A DNA stretch of 64,000 nt from Peromyscus leucopus. Its lineage: Eukaryota > Chordata > Mammalia > Rodentia > Cricetidae. The translations under genes and the position numbers were made by a program. Below the pieces are notes generated by a model. That model searched no databases, was not told where the DNA came from, and saw only the letters and a list, made by a program, of their open reading frames with translations. The stretch is taken from the NCBI RefSeq assembly GCF_004664715.2, contig NC_051065.1, positions 147,934,096 through 147,998,095 of the forward strand. Direction: 5' to 3'. Positions 58,710 through 64,000 of this stretch are shown here, piece by piece. Within the stretch, counting starts at the first letter, position 1; each line of letters opens with the position of its first letter.

Positions 58710-61360
58710 TTTTTTCGAGACAGGGTTTCTCTGTGTAGCTTTGCGCCTTTCCTGAGCTCACTTGGTAGCCAGGCTGGCTCGACTCACACAGAGATCCGCC
58801 TGCTCTGCTCCGAGTGCTGGGATTAAAGGCGTGCGCCACCACCGCCCGGCTCATTTTTTTTTTAAATTGGGTGGTCTTGAACTCTATATAGATGGACTGA
58901 ACACCTTATTCTCCCATCAGTCTCCCAAATGCTGAGATATGCCATCATGCATGATTCAAAATAAAATAAAATAAAACAAAACACTGGGTGTGGTGATAAC
59001 TGTTTTTTTGTTTGTTTGTTTTTCCGAAACAGGGTTTTCCGCTATGTAGCTTTGGAGCCTGTCCTAAAACTCGCTCTGCAGACCAGGCTGGCCTCCAACT
59101 CAGAGATCTGCCTGCCTCTGGCTCCCGAGTGCTGGGATTAAAGGCAAGTGCCACCACTGCCCTGAAGGTGAGAAAAGCTTTAATCTGAGCACCAGGCAGA
59201 GGCAGATCTGAGAGTATGAAACCAAATTGGTCTACATATTGCGTTCCAGACCAGTCAGGGCTACATAGTGAGACCCTGCCTTGGGGGTGGGTGGTGGGCA
59301 GAGGGCGCATGAAGTAAAGATGAAGTAATTGATAGAATAGAGCGGACAATATATGAATCACATGAGCTACACATCACTGTATGCTTTTTAACATGAGAAA
59401 GGATAGACCTCAGTTAGAGAGGCATCCAGATGTTAACTCCATTCCTTGGCAAATCAGCCAATTTTGTTATTTTACGGCAGCAAAGAAACAACTGTACCTG
59501 CTTATAGCTAAGGTTGAGAATGGCCGAGAGTTCCTGCATCTGCTGGAAGTTGAGGTACCTTTGCCTCTGAAACCTTTCCCTGAGCGCACACAGCTGTGCC
59601 TGAGAGAACACGGTCCGCATCTTCTGCTTCTTGGTGTGGACCTTGTTGTCCTCCTTCTCGGCGTCCTCTTCAGACTCAGGACCAGTGAGCTTCAGTTTGG
59701 GCCTGGTGGAAGAGTCAGGGCTGTCCTGACGAGGTAGGTCCACAGAGGAAGGGCGAGGAGAGGCTGTTAGGAATAGACAGGTAATCTGTTAGTAAAACAT
59801 GTTCAGCTGGGCATTGTGGTGCATGCCTTTATTCCCAGCACTGGGGGGTAGAGGCAAGCAGATCTCTGAGTTCCAGGACAGACAGGGCTACACAGAGAAA
59901 ACATAGCTCAAAAAAAAAAAAAAAAGATATTTAAATATTAGGTTTAATGTATTTACTTTCAAAGTAGTTATCTTCATAGCCTTAGATCTAAGTAATAATT
60001 AAAACCTAGTTATTTTATTATAATCATATACTCTGTCAGAATACTTGGTCAACCCCCCACACCATCCCACTCCCAACCCCCACATAACATTGTGCTATCA
60101 TTTTACATAGGTGTTTTAAGTTATGTTATTTATTTAAATCATACAATTAGACCCTGGAAATCCAAAAACAAAATAAAAAAAAAAAAAAAACTAACTAACT
60201 AACAAATGTTTGGCTCAAAGGCAGGACAGAGAGGAAGTTTGAATTTGTAATCCTTTTTCCTTCTTTCAATCCCGGCTGCCTCTAAATTAGGACTGTGACC
60301 TCACGTGGAGTGTGAGCATCTGGTAGGGAGTGAGGCGGCAGGAGGCAGCGCGTACGTGAAGTCTGCTTGCTCCAGAAGCTGAGATGAGAGAGAGTTTGAG
60401 ACCAGCCCCAGCTCAGAAAAGTAAATAAATGGGCTGGAGAGATGGCTCAGCAGTTAAGAGCACTGGCTGCTCTTCCAGGGAACCGGGTTCAATTCCCAGC
60501 AACCACATGGCGGCTCACAATGTCTGTAACTGGGGTTCCAGAGGACCTGACACCCTCATGCAGATGATACACCCAGGCAGAACACCGATGCACATAAAAA
60601 AAATAAAGGTTTATAATCCCAGGCATCAGATTTGGGGAATTTCTTCCCTAGTTTTTTGCATGTTCCTGGGGATCCAACCCTGTTGGGACCTTTCATGCTC
60701 TACCACTGAGTCAGCCCTAGCCCAGTCATACAACCACAAACATGTATGAACTAACATATGTGAATGAACTAACCAGTCTGCATGAAAATATCATAATGAA
60801 ATCATTGTAATGAATGTCATCTAAGGAAATTTCCAGGGTGAAATAAATCACTTGCCACTAGCAATGCACAGCCCTGGGTTTAGTCCCCTGCACACGAAGA
60901 GGAGGAGGAGGAGGAAGAAGAGGAGGAGGAAGGAAGAGGAGGAGAAGGGGAAGAAGGGGCGAGGAAGAAGGCCCTTCTTCTCCTTCCCCTTCCCCCTAGA
61001 AGGGGAGGGGGGCAAGGGGGGCCTTCCTCCCCTTCACCTAGAAGGGGAGGGGGGGACTCAGAACCACTACCCAACTTCGCCTAGCATTCCCTAGCGATGG
61101 CATCACTGCGAGACACGATGCTCAACACCAACGCCGCCGTCTCCAAGTAGATCAGCTTTAAGGCAGCTTCTAAAGGGACACTTATGTCCTCTGGCGGCAC
61201 TAGGGGCAGCCACAAACACATACATCCTCACTTTACTTGCCACGGACAATCTACCCACTCATTCCCAACTCCGCACTCTTCCACATCAAAATCACAAAAT
61301 CAAAATTCAAAATGACAGACATTAAACCAAAGCTCAGAGAAGAGGTGACACTGTCCTGAA

Positions 61361-61414
<54 letters not shown>

Positions 61415-62314
61415 TTTAGCAATACTTGGCTGAGCCTGTAGAGACAAAATGTGTTTCAGACCTTGGTCCCAGCAGCTCGCTATATAAAACTACCTTTACC
61501 GCAAGCTTTAGGATGCATGCTCACAAGCTGGAGACTGATTACTAAGTGACATAACACATTCTCAAGTGTTGAGAGAAAAGCCATCCATCCGCTTCTTCAG
61601 GAGAAAGAAGCCATTGGGATAAACTACAAACGATGGGTGCTCCTCATCCTCATCCTCCCAGGGGGTTAGGTCTCAGCAGCTGCTGAGAACACCTGGAGGC
61701 CCAGCCCTTGTTAAGAAGAAAGCATCAGCGGGGCGGTGGTGGTGTGTCTGGCAGAGGCAGGTGAATCTCTGTGAGGTCCAGGCTTGGTCTACAAAGTGAG
61801 TTCCAGAACAGGCTCCAAAAAAAGCGACACAGAGAAACCCTGTCTGGAAATGCCACCCCCCCAAAAAAGATGAGTGCATCACCTCGCTTAATTACTATAG
61901 CACATTTGTTTCCAAAAAACATTAAGGTTCTCAAATTCACATCACAGCCTCCAATCCAATTGCCAGATTCTATATCCCTGGTCTCTACTACAGCTCGAGA
62001 CTAGAAGGTGACATTGATGTCACCAGTAAAACCTCAAAGAGGGGTGTCCAGAGGTTGATAATGACACCTGCTTAGGGACTATAATTGATAAAAAGAGGTC
62101 GTAACCCTTCACTGCTTCTTCCTTCTCTTCTAATTAACTTGCATCTTCCGGGATTGAACTTCTTACCGATCTCTTTTTGGAGCATCTCAGCAGCAACTTG
62201 TGAGCAACAGTTTTCCTCAGGACCGTGAACTTCAGGCATTGGTGACGAGTCATCAGAATTTGCTGCTTCGTCGTTACAAGGCAGACTGTGGGAACCACGG
62301 AGATCCACACTCAT
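56365..62314 (-). CDS. Nanog: NANOG homeobox transcription factor (whole gene, 4 coding exons)
   Basis: NANOG is a nuclear homeodomain factor that sustains pluripotency with OCT4 and SOX2. Four exons join in frame (148, 266, 84 and 438 nt) into 311 residues; mouse has 305. The N-terminal Ser/acidic region starts [10 protein letters not shown]. The homeodomain is residues 95-154, with W142 (HD 48), F143 and N145 (HD 51) in [12 protein letters not shown] intact; intron 2 cuts it after SYKQ, as in mouse. The tryptophan-repeat dimerisation region is residues 195-268. The protein stops at a TAA after STPPGL, before the ELFLNY-type C terminus known in mouse. Introns mark it as the parental locus, not one of the many Nanog retrocopies. 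Start chosen for the conserved MSV and its place below the OCT-SOX element. Confidence 0.97.
56497..56718 (-). repeat. Nanog: Nanog tryptophan-repeat region (15 pentapeptide units)
   Basis: Units from WDSQT (residues 195-199) to WNTPF (264-268); one unit is four residues (LTNT). Ten keep Trp at position 1 (195, 204, 209, 219, 234, 244, 249, 254, 259, 264). Five have L200, S214, C224, L229 and L239 instead. Mouse has about ten units, nearly all with Trp. Confidence 0.93.
56803..57388. other. Nanog intron 3
   Basis: Contains a short B1 (about 56885-56970) and a fuller B1 (57002-57150) on the plus strand. No extra exon. Confidence 0.9.
57389..57472 (-). CDS. Nanog: Nanog coding exon 3
   Basis: 84 nt, residues 139-166: recognition helix [17 protein letters not shown] and [12 protein letters not shown]. 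Acceptor ctgcag, donor gtaaca. Confidence 0.97.
57473..59497. other. Nanog intron 2, SINE-filled
   Basis: Contains a B2 body (57500-57700, +), antisense B1 (57715-57877), B1 with about 29 A (58020-58166, +), antisense B1 (58440-58575), young antisense B1 after a long T run (58676-58850, tcattttttt on both sides), antisense B1 (59000-59165) and a diverged B1 (59165-59290). More than half the intron is SINE. Confidence 0.88.
59498..59763 (-). CDS. Nanog: Nanog coding exon 2
   Basis: 266 nt, residues 50-138: [21 protein letters not shown], acidic stretch, and homeodomain helices 1-2 to SYKQ. Acceptor ctaacag, donor gtacag. Confidence 0.96.
59764..62166. other. Nanog intron 1
   Basis: Contains a B1 (59805-59925, +), B2 (60428-60610, +), ID-like scrap (60850-60892), a purine/pyrimidine mirror block (60896-61055), (CA)24 at 61364-61411 and a short B1 (61722-61862, +). 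About 500 bp at 59930-60425 and 400 bp at 61865-62166 look unique. Confidence 0.88.
60896..61055. repeat. Purine/pyrimidine block with short inverted repeats
   Basis: About 75 nt of AGG/AAG-rich purines, then pyrimidine-rich text, then two copies of CCCCTTC(N5)GAAGGGG-like hairpins, the loops reading CCCTA and ACCTA. It may form hairpin or triplex DNA. Confidence 0.75.
62167..62314 (-). CDS. Nanog: Nanog coding exon 1
   Basis: Residues 1-49 plus one base of A50. Donor GTAAGA. Start context TCTGACATGA. Confidence 0.95.
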
Positions 62315-62683
62315 GTCAGATAGAAGTCAGTAGGAACAACAAAAAAAATTTAACAACAAGAACAACAAAAAAGCTAAGATCTTAAAACTCAATGTCTAGG
62401 AGGAAGGATCCTGGAGATGACAAATTAATATGTCCAGGTGTAGAATTATCAGGAGGCCAGAAGGAAGCGGGCTTCCCTCCCAGTCTTCCAGCAACAGAGG
62501 GAGAGGCCAGCTCAGCCTAGCTGGAGGCCAACAGCTTAAGGCGCCAGATTTTAAAGGTAGATTCCAGTGTCCTGGATCACTCCTCCCCTCCACCCCTACT
62601 CCCGCCCACCCCCCACCCCAGCACCCACGCTCCACCATCCCTGTGAATTCACAGCTAATCCCTCCTGCCAGGCCCACCGAGGA

Positions 62684-62698
62684 CATTGTGATGCAAAA
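62684..62698 (-). promoter_or_regulatory. Nanog: Nanog OCT4-SOX2 composite element
   Basis: The minus strand reads TTTTGCATCACAATG: octamer-like TTTTGCAT directly followed by a SOX site (CACAATG; CATTGTG on the plus strand). Mouse has the same element, differing at one position by my recollection, in the proximal Nanog promoter, where OCT4 and SOX2 bind. It lies 370 nt before the start codon, suggesting transcription starts near 62500-62530. No TATA box is visible. Confidence 0.9.
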
Positions 62699-62956
62699 GA
62701 AGCTGAGGAGTGAGTGACCCAGACTGAGGCGGGAAGGGAAAAGATGGGGCCACCTAATCCAGAGATCAAAAAAAATAAAAAAATAAAAAAAAAAGGTGGC
62801 TTCTCACTTGTGGTTTTACCATGTTTCACCGTCAAACCATGACTGCACCTCCAAAGCCTGTACTCTCTCCAGTGGGGCCATTTCCTCATCTGTTCTCCCA
62901 CAGACATAATAAAATAATCAGAGCGTGTTGTCCAAGTCTCTAAATATGGCGCTCCT

Positions 62957-63570
62957 GCTATGATGAGTTCTATGAGGAAGTCTTCACTGAGATGGCAGAA
63001 AGGTACGGACAGGTTGAAGAGATGAACGTCTGTGACACCGTAGGAGACCACGCGGTGGGGAATGTGTATGCCAAGTTTCGTCGTGAGGAGGATGCAGAGA
63101 AAGCTGTGATGAACTTGAATAACCCCTGGCTTAACGGGCAGCCAGTCCATTCAGAGCTGTCCACAGTGGCTGACTTCAGGGAAGCCTGCCAGTATGAGAT
63201 GGGGGAGTGCGCCCCGACGGGCTTGTGCAACTTCATGCATCTGAAGCCAATCTCAAGAGAGCTCCAAAGGAAGCTGTCTGGGCGCCAGTGCAAGAAGCAT
63301 AGTTCCAGGTCCGGATCCCGGGAAAGCATTCTCCATCCAGAGACATTAGGCATGGTGGCAGCAGAGGTGGAGGACGAGAGCATGACAGGAGGCAGTCCAG
63401 ATACCTCAAGAGAGATGGGAGATTCGGAGCCCACCTGTTTATACCTTGTGTCTGCTAGACAGCTTTGTAGTTGGTTGACAAGCCAGTTCATATTGGGATT
63501 TTTTTTTTTTTAACAACCAAAAAAGATGGGTTTCTGAATAAAATTTTTAGTGATAAAATAAGAAAAAAAA
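62957..63570 (+). pseudogene. U2af1 (U2AF35) retrocopy, 5'-truncated
   Basis: The frame from about 62958 reads YDEFYEEVFTEM, then RYGQVEEMNVCDTVGDH, KFRREEDAEKAV, FREACQYEMGEC and CNFMHLKPISREL, following U2AF35 from the RNA-recognition domain into the second CCCH zinc finger. The first zinc finger is absent. Six bases are missing in finger 2 (ACCRQYEMGEC reduced to ACQYEMGEC), changing its Cys spacing, and the Arg-Ser tail is shifted out of frame after SGSRES. It has no introns and ends in a 3'-UTR-like AATAAA region and an A-rich tail. AAATATGGCGCTCCT at 62942-62956 and 63569-63583 is the target duplication. The 173-codon frame at 62992-63513 is its remnant, not a functional splicing factor. 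Confidence 0.93.
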
Positions 63571-63583
63571 ATATGGCGCTCCT

Positions 63584-64000
63584 TTTCAGCTCCCACCTTA
63601 GTTCTTTCTTGGTTTTCATTTTGGGAAAGATGGGCAAGTCTTTCTACCAAAAACGCCGTGTTTTAGCAAAAGGGAGGACCCGTGACCTGCTACAACTCTT
63701 GGGCTCCTTCGTAAGTAGGTCTGTATCTTTCACTTGTCAAAGTTGGTTTTGAAACAGGGTCTTACTAGCCTTGGGTAACCTGAACTCGATATTTAGACCA
63801 GGCTGGCCTCAAACTCATGGAGATCTGCTTTTACCTCTGCCTCCCAACTGCTGGAGTTGGAGCTAGTATGCCAGGCACAATGACTAGCTTGAGGAGTTTT
63901 TAAATTAATTTGGGGGGTGGGTGGGTTCTATTTTGTTTTGAGACAAGTTCTCACTGTAGCCTATGATGGCCTCAGACTTAGTGCAATCCTCCTGCCTCAG
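63584..64000 (-). repeat. Unique DNA then antisense B1 SINEs
   Basis: About 160 bp unrecognised, then an antisense B1 at about 63740-63880 (gaaacagggtcttactagcc) and the start of another at about 63925, cut by the window edge. Confidence 0.75.

Noticed and set aside
60429..60749. 106-codon frame in Nanog intron 1
   Set aside because: It begins in a B2 SINE ([19 protein letters not shown] is the usual B2 translation).
56365..62314. Nanog copy as a processed pseudogene
   Set aside because: Three introns with good splice sites, an intact homeodomain and an OCT-SOX promoter element show it is the parental gene.
62992..63513. 173-codon frame as a functional U2AF-like splicing factor
   Set aside because: First zinc finger missing, second finger altered, Arg-Ser tail out of frame, target duplication present: a retrocopy.
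1..64000. CRISPR arrays, bacterial operons, tRNA or rRNA genes
   Set aside because: None found; tRNA-like boxes belong to SINEs, and regular repeats are microsatellites.

Overview
The window is mammalian nuclear DNA from a muroid rodent that is probably not Mus. Evidence is the very dense B1 and B2 SINE content, ID/B4-like elements, a URR1-type rodent hAT transposon, many long (CA)n tracts, and two multi-exon genes recognisable from their proteins. Many B1 copies carry a 'gctttgcgcctttcctgg ... cacttggtag' variant that I associate with cricetid rodents (hamsters, voles, deer mice). That placement is an inference.

Layout. Bases 1-25,200 are intergenic: repeats, a GC-rich promoter-like patch near 300-660, and unique stretches with no recognised gene. 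Bases 25,240-37,590 hold a complete plus-strand Slc2a3 (GLUT3) gene: TATA box, 10 coding exons encoding 492 residues, and a 2.1-kb 3' UTR ending at AATAAA. Bases 37,600-54,900 are repeat-rich intergenic DNA with two LINE-1 3'-end fragments in opposite orientation, a decayed Ppia retropseudogene, a 450-bp CA-rich array and a candidate CTCF site. Bases 54,960-62,700 hold Nanog on the minus strand: four coding exons encoding 311 residues, with an OCT-SOX composite element about 370 bp before the start codon. Bases 62,957-63,570 are a 5'-truncated U2af1 retrocopy just upstream of Nanog, flanked by a 15-bp target-site duplication. The last 430 bp are SINE-derived.

Slc2a3 and Nanog are convergent neighbours, as I recall for mouse chromosome 6. 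GLUT3 is a plasma-membrane glucose transporter and NANOG a homeodomain pluripotency factor. Both are expressed in early embryos, but nothing in the sequence shows a direct functional link.

The most notable points are all in or beside Nanog: (1) the protein ends early at a TAA, losing the C-terminal residues seen in mouse; (2) its tryptophan-repeat region has 15 pentapeptide units, of which five have lost the tryptophan; (3) a G-rich, quadruplex-capable run lies on the mRNA-sense strand about 30 nt after that stop; (4) a U2af1 retrocopy sits about 260 bp upstream of the core enhancer element. I found no undescribed multi-gene system. The window reads as an ordinary, repeat-dense mammalian locus with lineage-specific changes.
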